From JAEUKQ01 sp044227605 (lineage in GTDB: Bacteria > Pseudomonadota > Alphaproteobacteria > JAEUKQ01): a DNA stretch of 6,452 bases. Position 1 is the first letter of the stretch; each line of letters begins with the position of its first letter. The notes under the pieces were generated by a model that ran no database searches, was not told the DNA's origin, and worked only from the letters and a program-made list of their open reading frames with translations. This document shows positions 1 to 5,141 of the stretch, piece by piece. The position numbers and the translations under genes were made by a program. The stretch is taken from assembly GCA_044227605.1 (NCBI GenBank), contig JBGAWJ010000088.1, positions 1 to 6,452 of the forward strand, given 5' to 3'.

Positions 1-2
1 CC

Positions 3-206
3 CCCGTCAAATGTTTGGCAGGGCAACGCTACCAAGATGATGAGCGCGCCCGTGAGCCTGAAGGGGGTTGGCGAATGCCGCGCCCGGAAACGGTTGTTTT
101 AACGGCCAGCAGTTCTGAATGGGCGGTGGCCAGCAGCCCAGAGGAAGAGGAATTCCTGGCGGATGCTGCCCCTCTATCCCCCTATCGTGCAAAACCCAAG
201 CGTTAA
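3..206 (+). CDS. C-terminal end of an unrecognised protein, cut by the window edge
   Basis: This frame is open from the first complete codon at the left edge to a TAA at 204-206, so I read it as the tail of a gene that starts outside the window. I see about 67 residues. They are rich in Glu, Arg and Pro, with an acidic patch (SSPEEEEFLADA) followed by a basic end (YRAKPKR). There is no catalytic motif, membrane segment or recognisable domain. A separate short gene starting at TTG 15 or ATG 78 is possible, but neither has a clear ribosome binding site. It lies 111 nt upstream of the replication protein on the same strand, so it may belong to the same prophage operon. The function is unknown. 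The opposite strand is also open here, but its Pro/His-rich translation looks less like a real protein. Confidence 0.45.
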   Translation, partial: PVKCLAGQRYQDDERAREPEGGWRMPRPETVVLTASSSEWAVASSPEEEEFLADAAPLSPYRAKPKR

Positions 207-237
207 ATCCCTATCCCTTAATATCTCCGTGGGTTCA

Positions 238-254
238 GGGCGGTGGATCCGCCC
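238..254. other. Perfect inverted repeat in the leader of the replication operon
   Basis: GGGCGG (238-243) and CCGCCC (249-254) form a perfect 6-bp stem around a 5-nt loop. No T-run follows, so it is not a standard intrinsic terminator. It sits between the upstream partial gene and the replication gene, where it could be an operator, an mRNA processing or attenuation hairpin, or chance in GC-rich DNA. Confidence 0.3.
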
Positions 255-302
255 CCAAACCCGCTATCTCTCGCCTTGATCCCATATGATGATCCCCTTC
301 AT

Positions 303-310
303 GAAAGGAA
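303..310 (+). promoter_or_regulatory. Ribosome binding site that sets the replication protein start
   Basis: GAAAGGAA lies 7 nt before ATG 318. The in-frame GTG further upstream at 243 lies inside the 238-254 hairpin and has no comparable site, so ATG 318 is preferred as the start. Confidence 0.6.
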
Positions 311-317
311 TTGTTGC

Positions 318-1415
318 ATGTCGCCTGATCCTGTTTCATTGCCAGGTAGTTTATTGCCAGATACCCCTGCCACCCCTAACGTTGCCTCTGTTTTAACCGC
401 CGCTACGCCGGGTGATGCCGGGGTTGGCCTATCCGGGGTTGGCCTATCACTGTCTTCCCTGCCACCCCCGCCGCTGCCAGCCGATTGTGATTTGAGTGAT
501 TTTCGCTTCATGCCGCTGGATATCGGGCGGCTGCTGGGCAGCCATGTGTGGATTGCCGCGGCGGAGGAGCCGAAAATTGCCCATGCCATGCTTTCCTTAT
601 GGTGTGAAGCTTGGCGGCAAGTCCCCTCTGGCAGTTTGCCCAACCATGATAAAGTGTTGATGCGTTTGGCCCAATGCGACAGCCGTGAGTGGCAGCGTAT
701 CCGGCCAGGTGCGATGGACGGGTTTGTCTTATGCGCGGATAACCGTTGGTATCACCCCCATTTGACCGATAAGGCGATGGCCGCTTGGGAGCGTCGGCTT
801 GAATACCGCCACCGCATGCAGCGGGTGCGTACGGGGCGCAAGCCACGGCCAGGCGAGCCGGGCGGCAATGAAGGGTCGGAACAGATCCCAGCAGCGGGTG
901 GGATTAACCTTCAGGGGAACGCTGCCGTACCTGCTGATGACTTTCATGCTGCAAATGAGCAAGATAATTCAATGCCTTCTGTGCACAATTCTGTGCACAG
1001 TCCTGGCCACAACCCTGTTGATAGTGATGAACACAATACTGTGTCTCCTCTCCCTCTCTCAAGAGAGGATAGGGAAAAAGATAAGAAAAGAAAAAGAGAG
1101 GGAGAGGGGAAAACGTTCGAGCGGCGCGGGACGCGCCTGCCCCCCCACTGGGTTTTGCCGGATGAATGGCGATTAGCGGCAGAAGAAACCTGCACCCAGT
1201 TTAAGCTTTCCCCTGGTAACCTGGATTTGGAAGCCGCTAAATTCCGCGATTTCTGGCTGGCCAAGCCCGGGGTGGGGGCGGTTAAGCTTGATTGGCGCGC
1301 CACCTGGTTGAATTGGATCCGGCGCATGGATCAATCCACCCCCCACACACCCAAAACCGGGTTTGATCCGGTGGCCTATCTCGCCAAGCAACAGGCGGGT
1401 AAGGGGGCAGCATGA
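318..1415 (+). CDS. Phage-type replication initiation protein: DUF1376 (YdaU-like) plus DnaT-like C-terminal domain
   Basis: This 365-aa protein is probably the prophage's replication initiator (lambda O-like role), binding origin DNA in the cytoplasm. Residues 1-58 are a Pro/Ser/Leu-rich disordered leader with a duplicated GVGLS pentapeptide. Residues about 60-170 match DUF1376: DFRFMPLDIGRLL, an Ala-rich helix with LWCEAWRQ, PSGSLPNHD, then a WYHPHL strand and a basic helix rich in Arg. Residues about 170-272 are a low-complexity linker with SVHN-type repeats and a very basic KKRKREGEGK stretch. Residues about 275-337 form a DnaT-like single-strand-binding fold, seen in WVLPDEW, KFRDFW, KLDWRATW and NWIRR. 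ATG 318 is chosen for its ribosome binding site; GTG 243 would add 25 residues. The stop overlaps the next start as ATGA, indicating translational coupling. The domains are recognised from family patterns; the initiator role is inferred. The linker DNA is itself a candidate origin. Confidence 0.82.
   Translation: MSPDPVSLPGSLLPDTPATPNVASVLTAATPGDAGVGLSGVGLSLSSLPPPPLPADCDLSDFRFMPLDIGRLLGSHVWIAAAEEPKIAHAMLSLWCEAWRQVPSGSLPNHDKVLMRLAQCDSREWQRIRPGAMDGFVLCADNRWYHPHLTDKAMAAWERRLEYRHRMQRVRTGRKPRPGEPGGNEGSEQIPAAGGINLQGNAAVPADDFHAANEQDNSMPSVHNSVHSPGHNPVDSDEHNTVSPLPLSREDREKDKKRKREGEGKTFERRGTRLPPHWVLPDEWRLAAEETCTQFKLSPGNLDLEAAKFRDFWLAKPGVGAVKLDWRATWLNWIRRMDQSTPHTPKTGFDPVAYLAKQQAGKGAA
419..448 (+). repeat. 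Exact 15-bp tandem duplication
   Basis: CGGGGTTGGCCTATC occurs twice without a gap (419-433, 434-448). It keeps the reading frame and encodes GVGLS-GVGLS in the disordered leader of the replication protein. A recent slippage duplication is the simplest explanation. Confidence 0.9.
977..1048 (+). repeat. Degenerate 12-bp tandem repeat (iteron-like) inside the replication gene
   Basis: Six consecutive 12-bp units can be lined up from 977. The first two, TTCTGTGCACAA and TTCTGTGCACAG, match at 11 of 12 positions. The third (TCCTGGCCACAA) and fifth (TGATGAACACAA) keep the CACAA end. The fourth and sixth keep mainly a CTGT core. TGTGCACA within units 1 and 2 is palindromic, and CTGTGCACAG (991-1000) is a perfect 10-bp palindrome, so each could be a dimer binding site. 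The repeat encodes S-V-H-N-type tetrapeptides. Its place in the linker of an O-like gene, just before a purine tract, suggests initiator-binding iterons. Confidence 0.6.
1044..1113 (+). other. Pyrimidine tract switching to a 53-nt purine tract (candidate origin unwinding region)
   Basis: Positions 1044-1060 are all pyrimidines. Positions 1061-1113 are all purines except T1070 and T1082. Where they meet, CCTCTCT (1053-1059) and AGAGAGG (1062-1068) form an inverted repeat. Such strand asymmetry next to repeats resembles the A-rich side of the lambda origin, and mirror-like purine runs can also form triplex DNA. It encodes the basic linker of the replication protein, so coding for Lys/Arg/Glu is a competing explanation. 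Confidence 0.5.
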
Positions 1416-2206
1416 GGGAAAAAGCTATATTACCGGCTGATGATATAACAAATGATGTATCAAAGTCATCAAATACCGGTGTGGTCGCAACGGATGGGGT
1501 TGCCAAAGTGGGTGAGGCCAAGGCCAAAGATATCCTAACCGTGCCGCAATTGATGGCACGGTTGGTGGCCTTGTGGCCGCGGGTCTTCCCAAGCGCTGCT
1601 TCGATTGAGGCTTGGGCGGCGGAATATCAGCGCGCCTTGGGCAGCCTTGACCCCGCCCGCTTGGCGCAGGGGTGGGGGGATTTGATGCAGGGCTGGAATA
1701 AAGCGGGCCACCCCATGCCCGCCGACATCCGCCAGGCAACCCTTAACCTGCCGGAAGATAGTAAACCCGGGCGTAATATGAAGGCATTTTTTGAAAACAC
1801 CCAAGCGGGTTCCAAACAATTGGTATGCGATTGGCAAAAGCGCCATGCACCCTTGCTGCAGCAATTGGCCACGCGCCATCAGCCAGCGGATGATCCCCGT
1901 AATTCCCAACTAATCCGGGCATTGGAACAATCGGCTAAAAAGCAGGCTTGGATGTTGGCCCAACAGCATTTGGCCGGTGTTAATCTCGATCAGATGGTGG
2001 AAATCAACCCGCAGGAGATTGAGGAAACCCGCCTGTATATTGACCGGTTATTTAAGCCAGACCCGCTTGCCCAACCACCATCTGCCGTGGGTTCGGCCAG
2101 ACCGGTTGGCCAGCAAATGGCACGGTTGGTTGGCTCCTTGAGGGGGCAAAATAACCCGCAACCGGATCCCTACCCAATCCGCAATTTAGATAACCAAAAC
2201 CTATAA
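1412..2206 (+). CDS. Probable phage replication protein, helicase-loader type (lambda P / G39P-like role)
   Basis: This 264-aa protein probably helps load the replicative helicase at the origin. That role rests mainly on position and fold pattern. It starts at ATG 1412, inside the stop of the O-like gene (ATGA overlap), with AAGGGGG at 1401-1407 as ribosome binding site. Residues 1-42 look disordered. Residues about 44-112 form a helical region with the pattern LVALWPRVFP, EAWAAEYQRAL, LDPARLAQGW, LMQGW and PMPADIRQA. This resembles the N-terminal helical domain of phage loader/inhibitor proteins, in which a Pro followed by an acidic-Ile helix ends the fold. Residues about 120-215 are helical and rich in Gln/Lys, and the last 45 are Pro/Gln-rich. 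No Walker A motif is visible, so it is not a DnaC-type ATPase. The first 60 nt of the gene are noticeably AT-rich. An unrelated conserved phage protein is the alternative. Confidence 0.6.
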   Translation: MREKAILPADDITNDVSKSSNTGVVATDGVAKVGEAKAKDILTVPQLMARLVALWPRVFPSAASIEAWAAEYQRALGSLDPARLAQGWGDLMQGWNKAGHPMPADIRQATLNLPEDSKPGRNMKAFFENTQAGSKQLVCDWQKRHAPLLQQLATRHQPADDPRNSQLIRALEQSAKKQAWMLAQQHLAGVNLDQMVEINPQEIEETRLYIDRLFKPDPLAQPPSAVGSARPVGQQMARLVGSLRGQNNPQPDPYPIRNLDNQNL

Positions 2207-2211
2207 ACAAC

Positions 2212-2217
2212 AGGAGA
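2212..2217 (+). promoter_or_regulatory. Ribosome binding site of the third replication-operon gene
   Basis: AGGAGA lies 7 nt before ATG 2225, the best Shine-Dalgarno match in the operon. It favours ATG 2225 over the in-frame TTG at 2222 and the out-of-frame ATG at 2229. Confidence 0.7.
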
Positions 2218-2224
2218 AATTTTG

Positions 2225-2857
2225 ATGGATGAATTTTTGCGCGGTACCCCCTTATCCCCCGGTGATGATCGCTGCTATGCCAATCCACCTGATCCCGCAA
2301 GCGATGTTCCGGGGGTTGGGGATCAGGAAAGCGGCCAAAAGTCTAGGTCTGAAAAAATTGGGCCGGAAAAAATTAAGCCTGGAAAAATTAGGTCTAAAAG
2401 AAACAAGCCCGAAAGCAATAAGCTTGGGGAAAATTTCCCCGCCCGCCGCCGGAATCGCCGCCGTGGTCGTAAGTCCCTTGATAAAATCCAGGCAACCCCG
2501 CAAACCTTGGCGAAATTACACCCGGCCCCCTGGGCAGAATGGGGGATAGAATTGCAACGTGCTGCCCAGGAAATCAATTTAGCTTTTCGCCTGATCACGG
2601 CGGGCGGCCTGGTGCAGGCGCGCGATTGGCAGCTGCCGATGGGGGCGGGGGTAAGTCCCATTGACCCCCGTCAGCTCACCCCTTATGCCGAGCGGTTGAT
2701 TAAGCGCTTTAGGCACTTGGCCGATCTGTTGCCCCCAGCTGACCTCAGTTTTGTGATTGATGTGGTGGTGCAGGGGGAACAGCCGGTTAACGAGACGGCA
2801 GCCAAGCGCTTGCAAGGATGCTTGGAACTTTACGGCAAAGCAGGGAAGGAAGGGTAG
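2225..2857 (+). CDS. Unrecognised basic protein with pentapeptide-repeat linker, third gene of the replication operon
   Basis: I do not recognise this 210-aa protein with confidence. Residues 1-40 look disordered. Residues 43-72 are six degenerate five-residue units (EKIGP, EKIKP, GKIRS, KRNKP, ESNKL, GENFP). Residues 73-83 are a dense Arg cluster (ARRRNRRRGRK), suitable for nucleic-acid binding. Residues about 88-205 look folded and mostly helical, with W103 and W106, LITAGGL, YAERLIKRFRHLADLLP, a hydrophobic strand SFVIDVVVQG and a final helix CLELYGKAG. The C-terminal half faintly recalls DUF6456-type proteins of alphaproteobacteria, but I would not assign it. ATG 2225 has AGGAGA 7 nt upstream. 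It follows the loader-type gene after 18 nt, so they are probably cotranscribed. A DNA-binding accessory replication role is inferred from context only. Confidence 0.65.
   Translation: MDEFLRGTPLSPGDDRCYANPPDPASDVPGVGDQESGQKSRSEKIGPEKIKPGKIRSKRNKPESNKLGENFPARRRNRRRGRKSLDKIQATPQTLAKLHPAPWAEWGIELQRAAQEINLAFRLITAGGLVQARDWQLPMGAGVSPIDPRQLTPYAERLIKRFRHLADLLPPADLSFVIDVVVQGEQPVNETAAKRLQGCLELYGKAGKEG
2336..2440 (+). repeat. Degenerate 15-bp tandem repeat, AT-rich
   Basis: About seven 15-bp units run from 2336 to 2440. The clearest are GAAAAAATTGGGCCG (2351), GAAAAAATTAAGCCT (2366) and GGAAAAATTAGGTCT (2381). CAAAAGTCTAGGTCT (2336) and the three units after 2395 are more diverged. Each copy has an A-run and a GC-rich end. 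The period keeps the frame and gives five-residue protein units. It is a second candidate origin or protein-binding array in this replication operon, but a repetitive protein linker is equally possible. Confidence 0.7.
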
Positions 2858-2860
2858 GAA

Positions 2861-2890
2861 TGGGGGGGAACACCCCCCTACAAAAGGGTT
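2861..2890. terminator. Candidate terminator between convergent operons
   Basis: GGGGGG (2863-2868) and CCCCCC (2873-2878) form a perfect stem around AACA, extended by G-T and T-A pairs to 2861-2880. It begins 3 nt after the stop of the replication operon. AAAAGGGTTTT follows (2882-2892), giving a delayed T-run on the + strand and a small second hairpin. The genes converge here (stops at 2857 and 2891), so it may act on both strands. The T-run is not directly next to the stem, so it is not a textbook intrinsic terminator. Confidence 0.5.
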
Positions 2891-3178
2891 TTATGGGAAT
2901 CTTTTGGGAAAAGGCGGGGTGGTTGGATAATCCAGCATCAGGTGCCAGTAAGCCCAGGAGCGTGGGTCAAAAATGCCAGGGGGGGCATGATCTAACGCCT
3001 GGCGCATATCGTCGTCGCTGATATAACGGCGGACTATACCTACATCTTCATGGGTGCCGTAAGTCAGCAGATAAGCCATAAAATGGATGGGATCCTCCAG
3101 GGCTTCTGCGGGGCTTTGAAACCAGATCACCCGTTCCGCTACCACCAATAGATCTGGATTAAGGGGCAGTTTTTTCAT
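2891..3178 (-). CDS. Small conserved partner of an AbiEii-like toxin (possible antitoxin)
   Basis: This 95-aa protein starts at ATG 3178, overlapping the toxin-like gene's stop as ATGA, so the two are translationally coupled. Recognisable stretches are RVIWFQSPAEALEDPIHFMAYLLTYGT, an RRYISDDDMRQALDHAP helix, and PPGIFDPRSWAYWHLML. From memory, similar small proteins accompany nucleotidyltransferase genes of this family in many proteobacteria; I cannot check that here. It has no helix-turn-helix and is far shorter than AbiEi (about 200 aa), so it is not the classical type IV antitoxin. It probably counteracts or assists its neighbour, but this is inference from pairing. It has no strong Shine-Dalgarno of its own, which fits dependence on translation of the upstream gene. 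Confidence 0.72.
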   Translation of the reverse strand: MKKLPLNPDLLVVAERVIWFQSPAEALEDPIHFMAYLLTYGTHEDVGIVRRYISDDDMRQALDHAPPGIFDPRSWAYWHLMLDYPTTPPFPKRFP

Positions 3179-3843
3179 CTTTGGCTCGGCCCATCGAAGG
3201 AGGATAGCGGGGGCAGATGGTCTAAATCAACCTGGCGAACTGCTTGTTCCAGGTTTTTGCGAATAAGGGGGGATAGGTTTTTCAACTGTTCGTCCCCATA
3301 ATAACTCAGGGCTTTTAAGGTAATTTGCGGGTTAAACTGTGGGCCATAAATCATTTGGGCCGCCCGCAATGCTTGACCTAGGCTGATGCCAGCCTTGATT
3401 AGGGCATCGATATCTTGGTAGTCTTTGATTTGCGCCCGTTTTTGCACAATATAGGCTTTGGTTGCGGCCAAATCAATTAAGGCAGCTACTTTGATTTGCG
3501 GCCCTTCAGTAATTTCTGGTTGGGCCACTTTTTTCAAACTTAAATCACCAAAATAGGATAACTGCACCGTCCCTTGAAAATTAACCCGGCAGGTGAGGGA
3601 GTTTTGTTCAAGCTGCAGGACGGTGGCTTGCTTGAGATAAGGAATGGTGCGCAGCAAAACGCCCGGATCAAAAGGCTGATTGCTGAAAAAATCAAAGTCA
3701 ACTGATTGGCGGTGGCCCAGGCGGAGCGCAATGGCCGTTCCCCCATACAAAGTGAAATAGCCGGGTGTGTCTTTTAATAAAGGCCATAATTGCCGTTGGG
3801 GTGGCGGCAAGATACCTAAGCGGGGGATGAATTCTTTTGCCAT
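3175..3843 (-). CDS. Nucleotidyltransferase of the AbiEii/AbiGii toxin family
   Basis: This 222-aa cytoplasmic protein carries the marks of the AbiEii/AbiGii family. Family members are minimal nucleotidyltransferases; studied ones (AbiEii, MenT toxins) act as toxins or abortive-infection effectors. Visible motifs: LYGGTAIAL at 32-40 (G34-G35-T36 for nucleotide binding), R45-Q46-S47-V48 leading into D49-F50-D51 (metal-binding DxD), the conserved K129 in LAATKA, and K140-D141...D144 in IKDYQDI. All core residues appear intact, so it is probably active. ATG 3843 puts GGT at the family-typical distance. ATG 3897 or TTG 3900 would add 18-19 residues with no ribosome binding site. The substrate, tRNA or protein, cannot be read from sequence. 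The gene is first in a two-gene operon with the 95-aa protein, the reverse of the usual antitoxin-first order. Confidence 0.85.
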   Translation of the reverse strand: MAKEFIPRLGILPPPQRQLWPLLKDTPGYFTLYGGTAIALRLGHRQSVDFDFFSNQPFDPGVLLRTIPYLKQATVLQLEQNSLTCRVNFQGTVQLSYFGDLSLKKVAQPEITEGPQIKVAALIDLAATKAYIVQKRAQIKDYQDIDALIKAGISLGQALRAAQMIYGPQFNPQITLKALSYYGDEQLKNLSPLIRKNLEQAVRQVDLDHLPPLSSFDGPSQR

Positions 3844-3913
3844 GATTGATCCAATGATTGACAAAATGACTGTAGCCCTTTTTCCATCAAAGGACATCAA
3901 AAAAACATCGCTT

Positions 3914-3933
3914 GATTATGTCAGATTATATCA
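3914..3933. promoter_or_regulatory. Tandem 10-bp direct repeat overlapping the -10 box: candidate operator
   Basis: GATTATGTCA (3914-3923) and GATTATATCA (3924-3933) differ at one base and are spaced exactly one helical turn, so a protein could bind both on one face. They cover the TATAAT and the expected transcription start, a position for repression. Confidence 0.35.
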
Positions 3934-3954
3934 GAATTGCGTATTGCCCGGGAA
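3925..3954 (-). promoter_or_regulatory. Candidate sigma-70 promoter of the AbiEii-like operon
   Basis: On the minus strand a perfect TATAAT (+ coordinates 3925-3930) lies 18 nt downstream of a weak -35-like TTCCCG (3949-3954). Transcription would start near 3918, about 75 nt before the chosen ATG 3843. The -10 box is convincing; the -35 is poor, consistent with a weak or activator-dependent promoter. Confidence 0.5.
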
Positions 3955-3970
3955 GAAAAATTTTGTTTAA

Positions 3971-4166
3971 CCAATGGATCAAAAAAGTTCGTTGAAGTGA
4001 AAAAAGGAAGGGGTTATGTAACGACCATTTATTAGCGATGATCTGCCGCTTGGAGGTGAAAGCGATTAAATTATTACTCTCCTCTCGCCTGCATCAGCCA
4101 GCTTTATACCACAAGAATTCTATTAAGTTTTTAGTTAAAGAAAGGTGAGGAATCTCATACAGATTC
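3971..4166. other. Intergenic gap with no convincing gene
   Basis: Between the promoter of the AbiEii-like operon and the stop of the DUF4238 gene I see no RNA gene or transposon end. A 36-codon + strand reading frame (ATG 4038 to TGA 4148) exists, but it has no good ribosome binding site and no recognisable product. Two start-like signals, such as the purine-rich AAAAAGGAAGGGG before 4014, lead to an immediate stop. It may be the scar of an earlier insertion or deletion. Confidence 0.4.
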
Positions 4167-4168
4167 TT
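4148..4168 (-). terminator. Candidate weak terminator after the DUF4238 gene
   Basis: GAATCT (4150-4155) and AGATTC (4161-4166) form a perfect stem around a 5-nt loop, extended by a G-T and an A-T pair. It abuts the stop codon (4167-4169). On the minus strand it is followed by CCTCACCTTTCTTT, a broken T-run. The stem is AT-rich, so termination would be weak. Confidence 0.35.
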
Positions 4169-5117
4169 ACTGAAACCTTTCATCTTCTAATAATTTTATC
4201 CCTTTTCTAGGAGACACGCTGTCAGGGAGCCAATACCAAAAATTTAAATCTTTTGAATATATTTGCCTATAAGAATTAGCAATCATTCTTCCATTTATAA
4301 TAGCCACATTAAATTCGGAAACTTCTTTAGTTTCGTCAGTGTCTTCAAAAGAACCTAGCAAAGCGATACCTTTAGATAAAGGGAATATTAGTGAGGTTTT
4401 TAAAAAAGCGATTCCGGGAGGATGAAGAGGATGATTATCCGCAGGATCATTCCACATTAAATAAACAGGATGATCACAAGTAATGAATCCTCCAGAATTT
4501 GCCGGAGCTTTTAAAATAGTCCACCGACGCTCTAAAAGAATCTCCCAAACAATCGGCTGATTTTTTATTTCATATTCAATTAATTCATTTTGATGTGGTG
4601 GCGGAACATAATATTGATTTTGTTTAGCTAGTTCTTTAATTTTTTCATAAGGAATTTCTAACCCATCATTTAGGTAACCGGCTTTTTTCATTTTGTTAAG
4701 ATGAGACTGCCAAAGCTGCGGAGTGGATAAATGAGCTTCCATTAATAATCTTGCAGTTCTTTCTCTAAACTTTGTTAGCTCTTCGCGCACTCTTGAATTC
4801 CTAACGTGAAATAAAGCAATCAGTTCTAGGATAATGCTTTTATCCTTTTCGCTGCAAAATCTACTATTTTCAATTGTATTTTTTGCGGCTGAAGTAAATG
4901 CTGTCTCCAAGATGCTGTATTTTTGTTCAAGAATATCAGAGTAACCATTTTCTGTTTCAATAGTATTGAAATGGTTTTCCGCAGATATTTTTTGAATGTT
5001 ATTAGGAAAAAACTCTTTTTTGGATCGATCGCCAACATGCAAAAACGGCTTCTTCGGATTTTCAATAAAAAGCTTTAAATAACATTTTGAAATTTTATGA
5101 TGGGAAATTGCGTTCAT
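4167..5117 (-). CDS. DUF4238 family protein
   Basis: This 316-aa protein has the layout of DUF4238. An N-terminal H6-H7-K8-I-S-K-C-Y-L-K-L-F17 block corresponds to the family's HHxxxxxYLxxF opening. A short strand follows (PFLHVGDR), then AENHFNTIE at 46-54. The middle is a long helical section with FHVRNSRVREEL and an Arg-rich helix, and GGFITCDHPVYLMW starts at 209, the family's 'T-DHP' motif. The C-terminus has a FPLSKGIALLG strand. The length is near the family norm and all blocks are present. No biochemical function is established that I know of; the conserved His and Asp residues could be catalytic or metal-binding. There are no membrane segments, so it is probably cytoplasmic. It follows the two-helix membrane protein by 24 nt without an obvious Shine-Dalgarno. 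The gene is strikingly AT-rich (21 of 60 G+C on one counted line), indicating transfer. Confidence 0.75.
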   Translation of the reverse strand: MNAISHHKISKCYLKLFIENPKKPFLHVGDRSKKEFFPNNIQKISAENHFNTIETENGYSDILEQKYSILETAFTSAAKNTIENSRFCSEKDKSIILELIALFHVRNSRVREELTKFRERTARLLMEAHLSTPQLWQSHLNKMKKAGYLNDGLEIPYEKIKELAKQNQYYVPPPHQNELIEYEIKNQPIVWEILLERRWTILKAPANSGGFITCDHPVYLMWNDPADNHPLHPPGIAFLKTSLIFPLSKGIALLGSFEDTDETKEVSEFNVAIINGRMIANSYRQIYSKDLNFWYWLPDSVSPRKGIKLLEDERFQ

Positions 5118-5141
5118 TAATTAACACTTCGAATAATGTGC

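Noticed and set aside
243..317. N-terminal extension of the replication protein from GTG 243
   Set aside because: The start lies in a hairpin without a ribosome binding site, whereas ATG 318 has GAAAGGAA upstream.
977..1048. Tandem repeats as a CRISPR array
   Set aside because: Units are 12 bp, contiguous and without spacers, and they lie in a coding frame. The same argument applies to 2336-2440.
799..1176. Long + strand frame overlapping the DUF1376 gene
   Set aside because: It lies out of frame within a gene with two recognisable domains. Its translation is low-complexity and has no ribosome binding site.
944..1327. Long minus-strand frame opposite the DUF1376 gene
   Set aside because: Its Ser/Leu/Phe runs are the mirror of the purine tract on the other strand, with no domain or start signal.
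1535..1909. Minus-strand frame opposite the loader-type gene
   Set aside because: It is a shadow of GC-rich coding DNA. The + strand gene has start coupling and a coherent helical pattern.
2229..2549. Alternative + frame through the 15-bp repeat, also giving Lys/Leu-rich pentapeptides
   Set aside because: Any repeat whose period is a multiple of three is periodic in every frame. The ATG 2225 frame has correct spacing to AGGAGA and continues as a folded-looking protein.
2818..3021. Short + frame spanning the hairpin between the convergent operons
   Set aside because: It runs through the G/C hairpin and into the antisense of the 95-aa gene, with no recognisable product.
3844..3900. N-terminal extension of the AbiEii-like protein to ATG 3897 or TTG 3900
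   Set aside because: No ribosome binding site precedes these codons. The extension is not family-like, and ATG 3843 places the GGT motif at the usual distance.
3767..3970. + strand frame over the AbiEii-like promoter
   Set aside because: It is antisense to the toxin's start and promoter, with no ribosome binding site.
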